From Pseudoalteromonas rubra (lineage in GTDB: Bacteria; Pseudomonadota; Gammaproteobacteria; Enterobacterales; Alteromonadaceae): a stretch of DNA of 64,000 nucleotides. Made by a program: the position numbers and the translations under genes. A model generated the notes under the pieces. The model was not told the DNA's origin. It saw only the letters and a program-made list of their open reading frames with translations, and did not search any database. The number at the start of each line of letters is the position of its first letter. Within the stretch, counting starts at the first letter, position 1. Positions 23,291 to 31,701 of this stretch are shown in pieces. The stretch is from positions 62,001 through 126,000 of the forward strand of contig NZ_PNCJ01000034.1 of the NCBI RefSeq assembly GCF_005887115.1, in the 5' to 3' direction.

Positions 23291-25867
23291 TTACACCTGA
23301 ATACTCACGATGGCGTGGCTGTCGTAAAAACGCTTCACCTGGGAGGCATCTTCGCGCAGCGCTATCTCTCCAACTTGAAGACCATGCGCGGCCAGCTTGC
23401 TGCGCAGTGCATCCAGGTGAGGCTGGGCCAGTTGGCAAACCGACGCGCTGTCGCCAACAATCTCGCAGTCGACGGCTTTGTCCATCAGCTCAGCTTGCAC
23501 ACTTAACTGGCCAAGTTTTGCATAGTCGAAGTTAAGCCGCACAAACCACACTTGTTTTTCCGGCATATTGGCTTTGGCGGATTTCTTATACTTGCCTATC
23601 TGTAGTTCACTCTGGCGACATTCCTGCGGCAATTTGAGAGGCATAAATAAATTGATCAGCAACTGGCTTTCGCTATCGAATTTTTGCGCCAGCGGCGCTG
23701 GACTGGCATTGTTAGCCAGATTGTTTTGCAACAGTGCCAGGTCGTCCATCAGGCGAGACTGAGCTTGCTGAGTCACCGCCTGAATAAACTGACCGGGAGA
23801 CGAGAGTTTAGTGCCGGGTTGCAGGGTTTCGACCAGAGCCGCAACACGCTGCTCCGGACTGGTTTGCGGCGGTAGGTTCTGGGTTTTGGCTGTAAGCTGA
23901 GTGCCCAGTAAAGTCACTATGAGCTTGTCCAGTGCTTGCGCAAAGCTACTGTTGGGCAAAGCGGGTTGGATCTGGCTGGCAAGCGCCGGCAATCGCGCAA
24001 ACAGTTCATGACTGACCTGCTCAGGGGAGTGGCGCGTTTCGTCCATCATTTTACTAAAGGCCTGATGCACAAGGCGCATCAGGTCGGCCGATTGCGGGCT
24101 GCGAAATTGCTGTGTCGCAGAGAGAGTTTCACTGAGCTGTTGTTGCAGTGGTGGTCCTGATTGTGTCGGTGTTGCCTCTATCTGGCGCAGTGTTTTACTC
24201 AAAATCTGGGCGATTGGTAAAGATAAACTGGGTTTGGCCGATGCCGCCTGCTCAGCTTTTGCTGAGCTCGTTTGGTTTGACTGGTTGTCAGCGGGTTTAG
24301 CTGCCGACTCGTCACTCAGTGCCTGTGCCTGTTGCAACTGAGGGTTGATAAGCTGTGCGCTGTAAGGTTTTTGTTGAGGAACCACAGCAGCAAAAACCTG
24401 TTGAAGTATCGCCAGGCGTTGAGTAAACGCACTGGAGGGCAGCGAGGCAACAGCCGGTTTGTCTGTTGTCGCAGGCGCGAGCGCCTGTGCATCTTTGGTT
24501 GTGGCAGCAGGGCCGGAGGGCGGTATTGGCGCAGGTGCGTGTGACAAAGCCTTACTGATTTTACCTGGCTCCTGTGGTGTCGCCCCGGCTGGTGCCGAGC
24601 TGGTATTGCGTTCAGCGACTGGGCTACTTGGAGTTGATAAAGGGACCTGCACGTTACCTTTAGGTGTAGCCTGCTTAGCGATGTTGGTAAATACTTGCTC
24701 TACGTTATCCAGTAGCTGTAAAAGAGGTTGGCTGTGTACAGGTGTCCTGCTTTTCAGTACCAGCGCGGCATTGTTGGCAGCAATCTGAGGTAGAGTCGCA
24801 TTCGGTGATTTTGCAGCCGTGGTAGGGGGCTGAGTGACAGTCGGTGCTTGAGAGCCCTGGGTTTGTTTGGTGTTGAAAAAGGGCCTGGACAGTAGCTGAC
24901 CCAGAGCTTGTTTAACCGTCTGTTTAATGTCTGCCATTGATACGTTGAGCAAAGGTTTGTCGTAGCTGAGTGTCGATTTACTGTCAGGTGCAGGGCTAAT
25001 GGCTTTTTCCAGCTCGGCGGCGAAGCGGTGTGTGGCCAGCTTGGGCAGTGCCTGCTGTAAAGGCGTGGCCAGTTTTACCTCAGTTGATTGCCTGGCTACG
25101 CCGATTTGCAGTCCGTCTGGCTGGGCTTTTAGCTGAGCATTGAACCAGCTGTTGAGCTTCAGCGCACTCTGGGCTTCAGGGGTCTTCACTTCAACCTGCT
25201 GGTTAGCAAGCTGCAATGTGGCACTGCTGCGGCCAAGCTTAATTTTGGGTTGCTCTTGATTGCCAAGTTGCGCCAATAAAGAAGTTAGTTTGTGTTTACT
25301 AATTGGTGCTTTCATCAGCTCATCGCCAAAGGCATTGAAAATCTGTAGCAGCAAGTTATTCTGCCGTGCACTGAGATTGGCGACGAGTTTATTCTCTTGT
25401 TTGAGCAAGTCTGCCAGGGCAGGGGGAACTGGCAGTGCCAGGCCGATTTTTTCCAGCATTAAGGTGGATTGATTGCTGCCTTTAAGCTGCGCATCCAGCT
25501 GCAATGCACTTTGTCCGCCAAGCCCTTTGAGCAGGCTCAGCAGGCTCAGCAAAGTTTGCGCGGGTTTGATCTGTAATTTCAGTTCCGGGGTGCTGACCGT
25601 CAGCAATGTGCCGTCGGCACTGAGCTTAACCTCGGCTTCGGGTAATTTAAGCGGCTGCTGCAACTGGCTCTGACTGGCCAGTCGCACGCCTTGCCAGCGG
25701 CCATCTATCGTCACCTCCATTTGAATGCTGTCGGGTTTGATCACCAAATTGCGGGCATTGAAGGTCTGTTCAGTCGCCGCGGTCGTGTTTGCTGATGGCC
25801 CGCGTTCATTCAGCTGTGATGTGGCCAAATGTGCATTGTTTTGAATAGAAATCGTCGGCTTATTCAT
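23291..25867 (-). CDS. FliK-like hook-length control domain protein (FliK2)
   Basis: An 858-residue protein rich in Gln, Ala, Pro and Leu. A short N-terminal motif (residues 43-65, NLVIKPDSIQMEVTIDGRWQ) is followed by a long low-complexity middle. The C-terminal domain (about residues 730-858) has VWFVRLNFDYAKLGQLSVQAEL and LRSKLAAHGLQVGEIALRE. This pattern matches the FliK C-terminal fold in which a small sheet ends with a helix. The family is usually called hook-length control protein and pairs with a short FlhB-like gene. A role in flagella is inferred, not shown. It is divergent from ccmA. Confidence 0.8.
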   Translation of the reverse strand: MNKPTISIQNNAHLATSQLNERGPSANTTAATEQTFNARNLVIKPDSIQMEVTIDGRWQGVRLASQSQLQQPLKLPEAEVKLSADGTLLTVSTPELKLQIKPAQTLLSLLSLLKGLGGQSALQLDAQLKGSNQSTLMLEKIGLALPVPPALADLLKQENKLVANLSARQNNLLLQIFNAFGDELMKAPISKHKLTSLLAQLGNQEQPKIKLGRSSATLQLANQQVEVKTPEAQSALKLNSWFNAQLKAQPDGLQIGVARQSTEVKLATPLQQALPKLATHRFAAELEKAISPAPDSKSTLSYDKPLLNVSMADIKQTVKQALGQLLSRPFFNTKQTQGSQAPTVTQPPTTAAKSPNATLPQIAANNAALVLKSRTPVHSQPLLQLLDNVEQVFTNIAKQATPKGNVQVPLSTPSSPVAERNTSSAPAGATPQEPGKISKALSHAPAPIPPSGPAATTKDAQALAPATTDKPAVASLPSSAFTQRLAILQQVFAAVVPQQKPYSAQLINPQLQQAQALSDESAAKPADNQSNQTSSAKAEQAASAKPSLSLPIAQILSKTLRQIEATPTQSGPPLQQQLSETLSATQQFRSPQSADLMRLVHQAFSKMMDETRHSPEQVSHELFARLPALASQIQPALPNSSFAQALDKLIVTLLGTQLTAKTQNLPPQTSPEQRVAALVETLQPGTKLSSPGQFIQAVTQQAQSRLMDDLALLQNNLANNASPAPLAQKFDSESQLLINLFMPLKLPQECRQSELQIGKYKKSAKANMPEKQVWFVRLNFDYAKLGQLSVQAELMDKAVDCEIVGDSASVCQLAQPHLDALRSKLAAHGLQVGEIALREDASQVKRFYDSHAIVSIQV

Positions 25868-25971
25868 TATTTTAAATCAAATTTTCGTTGATCGGTCGCA
25901 TCCAATTATTCGTATTACCCTACCATTATGATAGACTAACGCCCAATTTTTTAGCGTCAGAGAGTCGCGCC

Positions 25972-26595
25972 TTGCTAGAGATTAAGTCCGTCACGTGTGT
26001 AAAACAGGACCGCTGTTTATTTGAGTCATTGAGTTTTTCGCTTCAGGCGGGTCAGATCATGCAAGTTGAAGGCCCAAATGGTGCAGGTAAAACATCTTTA
26101 TTGCGTATAATCGCGGGTTTTGCCCGTGCAGACGAAGGCCAGATCTGTTTTGAAGGCCAGGACATTAGTCGGGATTACGACACTTTCGCTGAGTCATTGC
26201 TGTTTATCGGACACAAAACCGGTGTAAACCAGCAACTGACCGCCTATGAAAACGTCCAGTACTGGTTACAGGTGCACGGTTACGGGGCAGACGAAGACGA
26301 GATCTATACCCTGTTAGGTCAGCTTGGCCTGGTTGGGCTGGAAGATGTCCCCGTGCGAACCCTCTCCGCAGGTCAGCAACGTCGGGTTGCGCTGGTGCGA
26401 CTTTGGTTAAATAAAGCCCGCCTGTGGATCCTCGATGAGCCCTTTACCGCACTCGATAAAAAAGGTGTCGCGCTGCTGCAACAGCAGTTTGAATCGCACC
26501 TGGCAAATGGCGGCGCTATTTTACTGACTACCCACCAGGATCTGACGACTCAGTTCAGCTCCCTGCAAACCCTGGTTCTGGAGTACCGCCATTAA
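25972..26595 (+). CDS. ccmA: Heme exporter ATP-binding protein CcmA
   Basis: An ABC ATPase (207 residues from TTG 25972, the same length as E. coli CcmA) that powers release of heme-loaded CcmE with CcmB and CcmC. Walker A is GPNGAGKTS, the signature is LSAGQQRR, and Walker B is LWILDEPF. The frame stays open upstream to a TTG at 25888, but homologues begin at the equivalent of LLEIKSVTC. A TATGAT -10-like hexamer at 25927-25932 (with a poor -35) would start the mRNA after 25888. Start choice is therefore moderately sure. It heads the ccm operon and overlaps ccmB by one base. Confidence 0.93.
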   Translation: MLEIKSVTCVKQDRCLFESLSFSLQAGQIMQVEGPNGAGKTSLLRIIAGFARADEGQICFEGQDISRDYDTFAESLLFIGHKTGVNQQLTAYENVQYWLQVHGYGADEDEIYTLLGQLGLVGLEDVPVRTLSAGQQRRVALVRLWLNKARLWILDEPFTALDKKGVALLQQQFESHLANGGAILLTTHQDLTTQFSSLQTLVLEYRH

Positions 26596-27281
26596 TGAAG
26601 GTTGAGCATTCTTACTGGCATTTATTTGTCGCTGTTTATCGTAAAGATGTGACTTTGGCTTTTCGCCAACGCGCCGAAATCGTAAACCCTCTTCTGTTTT
26701 TTCTGATAGTCATTTCGTTATTTCCGTTGGCAATTGGACCCGAACCGGCCTTGCTGGGGCGCATGGCTGCAGGTATCATTTGGGTAGCCGCGTTGCTGTC
26801 GACCATGCTGGGTCTGGACAAGCTATTTCGCGATGATTATGCCGACGGATCGTTGGAGCAAATGATAGCTTCACCCTATCCTATGTCTTTGTCTGTGCTG
26901 GCCAAAGTAGCCGCACACTGGACCATCACCGGATTGCCTATGGTGCTGATGGCACCGTTATTTGCGCTGTTGATGAACCTCGACAGCCAGGCACTGGGCG
27001 CAACCATTCTGACATTGTTGATTGGAACGCCGTTATTAAGTTTTATTGGCGCCATAGGCGCCGCATTAACCGTGGGTCTGCAAAAGGGCGGTATTTTGAT
27101 GAGTCTGCTTGTTTTGCCTTTGTATATCCCGGTTCTGATTTTCGCAACCTCTGCCATTGATACCGCCAGTATGTCGGTCGCTTATGGCGGACAACTTGCG
27201 ATCCTTGGTGCCATGCTGGCCGTTGCCATTGTCACGGCGCCAATTGCCATATCGTCAGCTTTAAGAGTGAGTGTAAGTTAA
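26595..27281 (+). CDS. ccmB: Heme exporter membrane protein CcmB
   Basis: A 228-residue protein with six hydrophobic helices. The N-terminus is VYRKDVTLAFRQRAEIVNPLLFFL and is followed by LDKLFRDDYADGSLEQMIASP, which is diagnostic of CcmB. It forms the membrane part of the CcmABCD complex that loads and releases heme-CcmE. The ATG overlaps the ccmA stop (TAATG). It is one base from ccmC. Confidence 0.96.
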   Translation: MKVEHSYWHLFVAVYRKDVTLAFRQRAEIVNPLLFFLIVISLFPLAIGPEPALLGRMAAGIIWVAALLSTMLGLDKLFRDDYADGSLEQMIASPYPMSLSVLAKVAAHWTITGLPMVLMAPLFALLMNLDSQALGATILTLLIGTPLLSFIGAIGAALTVGLQKGGILMSLLVLPLYIPVLIFATSAIDTASMSVAYGGQLAILGAMLAVAIVTAPIAISSALRVSVS

Positions 27282-27282
27282 A

Positions 27283-28020
27283 ATGTGGAAGTGGTTACAT
27301 CCCTATGCCAAAGCGGAGCGTGCTTACCAATTGTGTAACACCTTGCTTCCGTACTTTGTTACCGTAACGGCGGTCTGTATCGCCGTAGGATGGATCTGGG
27401 GCCTGGCATTTGCCCCAGCGGATTATCAGCAAAAGGACAGCTATCGCATTATCTTTATTCACGTGCCGTCGGCTATTTTGTCGATGGGGGCGTATTCTTC
27501 TATGGCCATTGCCGCAATCGTCGCGCTGGTGTGGCAAATTCGTAATGCGGAACTGGCCGTAATTGCCATTGCGCCGGTTGGCGCGGCGATGACTGCCATT
27601 GCCCTTATCACGGGCGCTGCCTGGGGTAAACCTATGTGGGGTGCCTGGTGGGTATGGGATGCGCGTCTGACCTCAGAACTGATCCTATTGTTTTTGTACT
27701 TTGGTGTATTGTCTTTGTATCACGCCTTTGAGGACAAAAAATCCGGTGGCAGAGCGGCCTGTATTCTGGCCATTGTCGGGGTGATCAACCTGCCGATTAT
27801 TCATTTCTCTGTTGAGTGGTGGAACACGCTGCACCAGGGCTCAACCATCACCAAGTTTGATACCTCAGCTATCGATCCGTCTATGTTATGGCCGTTGCTT
27901 ATCAATATTTTAGGGTTTGCCGCCTTTGTTGGCGCGCTGTCACTGGTCCGTCTTAAAAACGAGATCCTTCAGGTCGAGAAGCACCGCCCCTGGGTGCGCC
28001 AGCTGGTTAGTCGAGGTTAA
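27283..28020 (+). CDS. ccmC: Heme-handling protein CcmC
   Basis: A 245-residue membrane protein with six transmembrane helices and the periplasmic WWD-type heme-binding segment WGAWWVWDARLTSELILL near residues 119-136. Conserved His residues flank it (IFIHVPSA and IHFSVEWWNTLHQG). CcmC attaches heme to CcmE. It sits between ccmB and ccmD in the usual order. Confidence 0.97.
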   Translation: MWKWLHPYAKAERAYQLCNTLLPYFVTVTAVCIAVGWIWGLAFAPADYQQKDSYRIIFIHVPSAILSMGAYSSMAIAAIVALVWQIRNAELAVIAIAPVGAAMTAIALITGAAWGKPMWGAWWVWDARLTSELILLFLYFGVLSLYHAFEDKKSGGRAACILAIVGVINLPIIHFSVEWWNTLHQGSTITKFDTSAIDPSMLWPLLINILGFAAFVGALSLVRLKNEILQVEKHRPWVRQLVSRG

Positions 28021-28022
28021 GT

Positions 28023-28226
28023 ATGCAGTTTGAATCTTTGAGTGACTTTTTTCACATGGGCGGTTACGCCTTTTATGTCTGGCTATCCTTTGGTAGCTGT
28101 GCCTTTATCCTGCTGGGCTTGGTATGGGCGTCGTTAAACGATGCCAAGCGTATTAAGCGTGAAGTCGATGCACAAATGAAGCGTGAAGCACGTATCAAGC
28201 AGGCTCAAGAGGAGGCTAAAGCATGA
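28023..28226 (+). CDS. ccmD: Heme exporter small protein CcmD
   Basis: A 67-residue protein with one transmembrane helix (about residues 17-38) preceded by FHMGGYAFYVWLSFG, the CcmD signature, and a charged cytoplasmic tail rich in Lys, Arg and Glu. CcmD helps release holo-CcmE from the CcmABC complex. It overlaps ccmE by four bases (ATGA), which indicates coupled translation. Confidence 0.95.
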   Translation: MQFESLSDFFHMGGYAFYVWLSFGSCAFILLGLVWASLNDAKRIKREVDAQMKREARIKQAQEEAKA

Positions 28227-28702
28227 ACCCAAGACGTAAAAAACGCTTATTTGCCGTGTTGGCCGTGATATTCGGGATCGGCTCAGCGGTCGGTCTGACC
28301 CTGTATGCGTTACAAGAAAATATCAACCTCTTTTATACGCCCAGCGAGCTGATTGAGGGTAAAGGCCCTGACAAAGAGCTGCCTTATATCGGGCAAAAAC
28401 TGCGCATTGGCGGCATGGTTGTACCTGGCAGTGTGGACCGGGAAGAAACCTCTCTGGATGTCACCTTTAAGCTCATTGACACCGGCCCTATGGTCACCAT
28501 CAAGTACCACGGTATTTTGCCTGATTTGTTCCGTGAAGGTCAGGGTATTGTTGCCCAGGGTACACTGGTTGAACCTAATGTCATTGAAGCATTTGAAGTG
28601 CTGGCAAAACACGACGAAGAGTATATGCCAGCCGAGATAGCTGAGGCCGTGAAAGGGATCAAGCACGAAAAACCCAAATATAATTTAAACAGCGAGAACT
28701 AG
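28223..28702 (+). CDS. ccmE: Periplasmic heme chaperone CcmE
   Basis: A 159-residue protein anchored by an N-terminal helix (residues 8-28), with an OB-fold periplasmic domain. The heme-attaching histidine is H130 in LAKHDEEY, the same residue number as in E. coli. Typical segments are LRIGGMVVPGSV and VKYHGILPDLFREGQGIVAQG (here IKYHGILPDLF). It carries heme from CcmC to CcmF. It is one base from ccmF. Confidence 0.98.
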   Translation: MNPRRKKRLFAVLAVIFGIGSAVGLTLYALQENINLFYTPSELIEGKGPDKELPYIGQKLRIGGMVVPGSVDREETSLDVTFKLIDTGPMVTIKYHGILPDLFREGQGIVAQGTLVEPNVIEAFEVLAKHDEEYMPAEIAEAVKGIKHEKPKYNLNSEN

Positions 28703-28703
28703 T

Positions 28704-30659
28704 ATGATCCCTGAGATAGGTTATTTTTCATTGGTTCTGGCCATGGGCCTGAGCCTGCTGTTGTGTATTTTTCCTCTCTGGGGCGCTTATACCGGCAACT
28801 TACGCCTGATGCGTACAGCGCCTTCACTGGCCGTGGGCCAGTGTCTGCTGGTTTTGTTTTCTTTTGGTGTACTGATTTATATCACACTCACCGATGACTT
28901 TACGGTGGCTTACGTAGCGCATCATTCTTCCAGTACCTTGCCCTGGTATTACAAGGTTACGTCGACCTGGGGTGGCCATGAAGGCGCAATCCTGTTGTGG
29001 CTGGTGATGCAGGCAAGCTGGACGGCTTTGGTCGCCATGATGTCTAAATCTCTGCCCTGGGTACTGCGCGCGCGCGTACTCGGCGTGCTGGGCTTCCTGG
29101 GCGTAGGCTTTATGCTTTACACCCTGTGGATGTCGAGCCCGTTTGAGCGTTTGCTGCCTTACTACCCGGTAGAAGGTCGCGATTTGAACCCATTACTGCA
29201 AGACCCTGGCATGATCATTCACCCCCCTTTGCTCTATATGGGCTATGTGGGACTATCTGTGTCTTTCTCTTTTGCAATTGCCGCACTGTTAACCGGCAAG
29301 CTGGATAACACCTGGGCTAAATGGTCGCGTCCCTGGACTATGGCCGCATGGGGCTTTTTGACCTTAGGTATTACCATTGGTAGCTGGTGGGCTTATGCAG
29401 AACTAGGCTGGGGTGGCTGGTGGTTCTGGGATCCGGTTGAAAATGCCTCTTTAATGCCCTGGCTGGTGGCAACTGCACTCCTGCACTCGCTGGCTATTAC
29501 AGAGAAACGCGGCGTGTTCAAATCCTGGACTGTTTTATTGGCTATCGCCGCATTTAGTTTGTGTCTGTTAGGTACGTTTATTGTTCGTTCCGGCATCATC
29601 GTATCGGTACACGCGTTTGCCACCGACCCCGATCGTGGTTTGTTTATTCTGTCTTTCCTGGCCTTAGTGGTGGGCGGTAGTCTGGCACTTTATGGGCTAC
29701 GTGTGAGCCAGGTGTACAGCGAAGGCCGCTACAAGCTTGTGTCACGCGAAGTCGGTTTGTGGGTGAATAACATCTTCCTGGTTGTGGCAACCCTGATTGT
29801 ATTGCTGGGCACGCTCTTGCCAATGATCCACAAAGAGCTCGGGCTGGGTTCCATCTCCATTGGTGTACCTTTCTTTAACCAAATGTTTGCCATCCTGATT
29901 GTGCCCTTTGCCATCTTGATGGGTATTGCGCCTATGTTGCGCTGGAAGCAAAACAAGTTGCCACCACTGGCCAAAAAGTGGGCCGCTATTTTGGTTGCCA
30001 CTATCGTGATCACCAGCACCTGGCTGTTCTCCAGCTTTGATGACATCAGCACGCTGACTTATCTGGCGACTGCACTGGCAGTGTGGATCTGTATCGCCAC
30101 AGTGGTCGACCTGGTTGAAAAAGTCAGTGTGCACCCAAGCACGGCTCAGGGTCTGAAACGTCTGGGCATGAGCTATTGGGCGATGGTGCTGGGCCATGTG
30201 GGTATTGCCTTTGTGATTGCCAGTGTGACCCTGACGTCAGCGTATTCAGTTGAACGCTCAGTGGTGATGACAAAAGGTGAAACCGCAACGTTGAATGAAT
30301 ACGAGTATCGTTTTGAAGGCGTGAACGAGATCCGTGGCCCTAACTATGGCGGCCATGCCGGTGAAGTCACCGTGTTTAAGGACGGCGAGTATGTCACCTT
30401 GTTGCATGCAGAAAAACGTTTGTACGATGTGGGCATGCAGTTTATGACCGAAGCGGCAATTGATGACGGTTTCTACCGTGACCTGTATCTGGCGTTGGGC
30501 GAGTCCATGGGCAATGGTGCCTGGTCACTGCGTATCTACCATAAACCTTACGTTCGCTGGATGTGGCTGGGCGGTATTCTGATCTCTCTGGCGGGCTTTA
30601 TTGTCCTGGCCGATAAGCGTTATCGTCGCCGTAAGCAAAACTCTGTGGAGCAGGCATAA
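28704..30659 (+). CDS. ccmF: Cytochrome c heme lyase subunit CcmF
   Basis: A 651-residue polytopic membrane protein with more than a dozen hydrophobic segments. The WWD heme-binding domain is WGGWWFWDPVENASLMPW. Nearby conserved pieces are TWGGHEGAILLWL and LQDPGMIIHPPLLYMGYVG. CcmF transfers heme from CcmE to apocytochrome held by CcmH/CcmI. Its end overlaps the first base of the ccmG start. Confidence 0.98.
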   Translation: MIPEIGYFSLVLAMGLSLLLCIFPLWGAYTGNLRLMRTAPSLAVGQCLLVLFSFGVLIYITLTDDFTVAYVAHHSSSTLPWYYKVTSTWGGHEGAILLWLVMQASWTALVAMMSKSLPWVLRARVLGVLGFLGVGFMLYTLWMSSPFERLLPYYPVEGRDLNPLLQDPGMIIHPPLLYMGYVGLSVSFSFAIAALLTGKLDNTWAKWSRPWTMAAWGFLTLGITIGSWWAYAELGWGGWWFWDPVENASLMPWLVATALLHSLAITEKRGVFKSWTVLLAIAAFSLCLLGTFIVRSGIIVSVHAFATDPDRGLFILSFLALVVGGSLALYGLRVSQVYSEGRYKLVSREVGLWVNNIFLVVATLIVLLGTLLPMIHKELGLGSISIGVPFFNQMFAILIVPFAILMGIAPMLRWKQNKLPPLAKKWAAILVATIVITSTWLFSSFDDISTLTYLATALAVWICIATVVDLVEKVSVHPSTAQGLKRLGMSYWAMVLGHVGIAFVIASVTLTSAYSVERSVVMTKGETATLNEYEYRFEGVNEIRGPNYGGHAGEVTVFKDGEYVTLLHAEKRLYDVGMQFMTEAAIDDGFYRDLYLALGESMGNGAWSLRIYHKPYVRWMWLGGILISLAGFIVLADKRYRRRKQNSVEQA

Positions 30660-31231
30660 TGAACAAGAAGTTTTTAGGCCTGGTGCCGTTGCTGATCTTT
30701 GTATTGTTATGTGTGTTCTTGTATCAGGGCTTATTCGGTAATCCCAGAGAACTGCAAACCGGCCGTCTGGGTCATACTATGCCGGCGTTTGAGTTGCCCG
30801 ACCTGATGGATGAACAAAAGCGTTGGACCGATCAGGACCTGCTGGGTGAGGTATACCTGTTGAACGTGTGGGGCACCTGGTGCCCGACCTGTATTGCGGA
30901 GCTGGGTTATCTGACCGAGCTGCGCGAGCAGGGCGTGCGGATCATCGGTTTGTACTATGAGCAAGCCTATGATCCCGACTTTGGCGATCAATTCGACATC
31001 GACTACCTGCGCGCCGACGTACAGCAAATGCTGTCGCGCGCAGGTGACCCTTACCAGTTTAATATCCTTGATCTGGAGCGTACATTGGCGCTGGATTTAG
31101 GGGTTTCCGGCGCGCCGGAAACCTTCCTGGTAGATAAAAACGGTAAGATCATTTTACACCACACCGGCGACATTAATCCGCGCGTGTGGCGCAGCAAATT
31201 TGCTCCGGCAATTCAGGAGTTGCAACCATGA
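30659..31231 (+). CDS. ccmG: Thiol:disulfide interchange protein CcmG (DsbE)
   Basis: A 190-residue thioredoxin-like protein with an N-terminal signal anchor (residues 5-26) and the active site WCPTC with Cys75 and Cys78. The cis-Pro region reads GVSGAPETFLVDKNGKI. It reduces the apocytochrome CXXCH thiols before heme ligation. It is coupled to ccmF and ccmH by short overlaps. E. coli CcmG has the same motif and is of similar length. Confidence 0.97.
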   Translation: MNKKFLGLVPLLIFVLLCVFLYQGLFGNPRELQTGRLGHTMPAFELPDLMDEQKRWTDQDLLGEVYLLNVWGTWCPTCIAELGYLTELREQGVRIIGLYYEQAYDPDFGDQFDIDYLRADVQQMLSRAGDPYQFNILDLERTLALDLGVSGAPETFLVDKNGKIILHHTGDINPRVWRSKFAPAIQELQP

Positions 31232-31701
31232 AAAAACTAATGCTGGCATTGGCATTACTGGCAGGCCTGTGGTCGCTCAGTGCCCATGCTGTTGAAGACA
31301 AATACCAGTTTAAAAATGCCGAACGAGAGCAGACTTTTAAAGAGTTGGTACAGGAACTGAGATGTCCTAAGTGTCAGAATCAAAACATTGCGGATTCTGA
31401 CGCGGTAGTCGCCAAAGACCTGCGCGACCGCGTGCTGGACATGGTTCAGGAAGGTAAATCTAAACAAGAAGTCATCGACTTTATGATTGACCGCTACGGT
31501 TACTTTGTTCATTACCAGCCACCCGTTACCCCGGCCACCATTGTATTATGGGTGATGCCTGTGCTGATCCTGGTGCTGGGTTTTGGCTTTATTGTATTCA
31601 GACAGAAAAAAGCCGCCCGCAAGCAAAGCTGGAGCCCGGAAGATGAACAAAAACTGGCAGAGCTCATTAAACAAAGCCAGCGTAAGGAGCGTACTTCATG
31701 A
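31228..31701 (+). CDS. ccmH: Cytochrome c maturation protein CcmH
   Basis: A 157-residue protein from the ATG at 31228, which overlaps ccmG by four bases. A signal peptide (MKKLMLALALLAGLWSLSAHA) comes first. The conserved LRCPKCQNQNIADSDA stretch carries redox Cys46 and Cys49. A C-terminal transmembrane helix lies near residues 105-125. It works with CcmG and CcmI in apocytochrome reduction and delivery. The in-frame upstream extension to 31186 would delete the signal-peptide start and was rejected. This is the short CcmH form (CcmL), with the TPR part in a separate gene. Confidence 0.96.
   Translation: MKKLMLALALLAGLWSLSAHAVEDKYQFKNAEREQTFKELVQELRCPKCQNQNIADSDAVVAKDLRDRVLDMVQEGKSKQEVIDFMIDRYGYFVHYQPPVTPATIVLWVMPVLILVLGFGFIVFRQKKAARKQSWSPEDEQKLAELIKQSQRKERTS

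Noticed and set aside
25888..25971. Upstream TTG extension of ccmA
   Set aside because: It adds 28 residues before the conserved start, and the best -10-like hexamer lies downstream of it; TTG 25972 gives 207 residues like E. coli CcmA.
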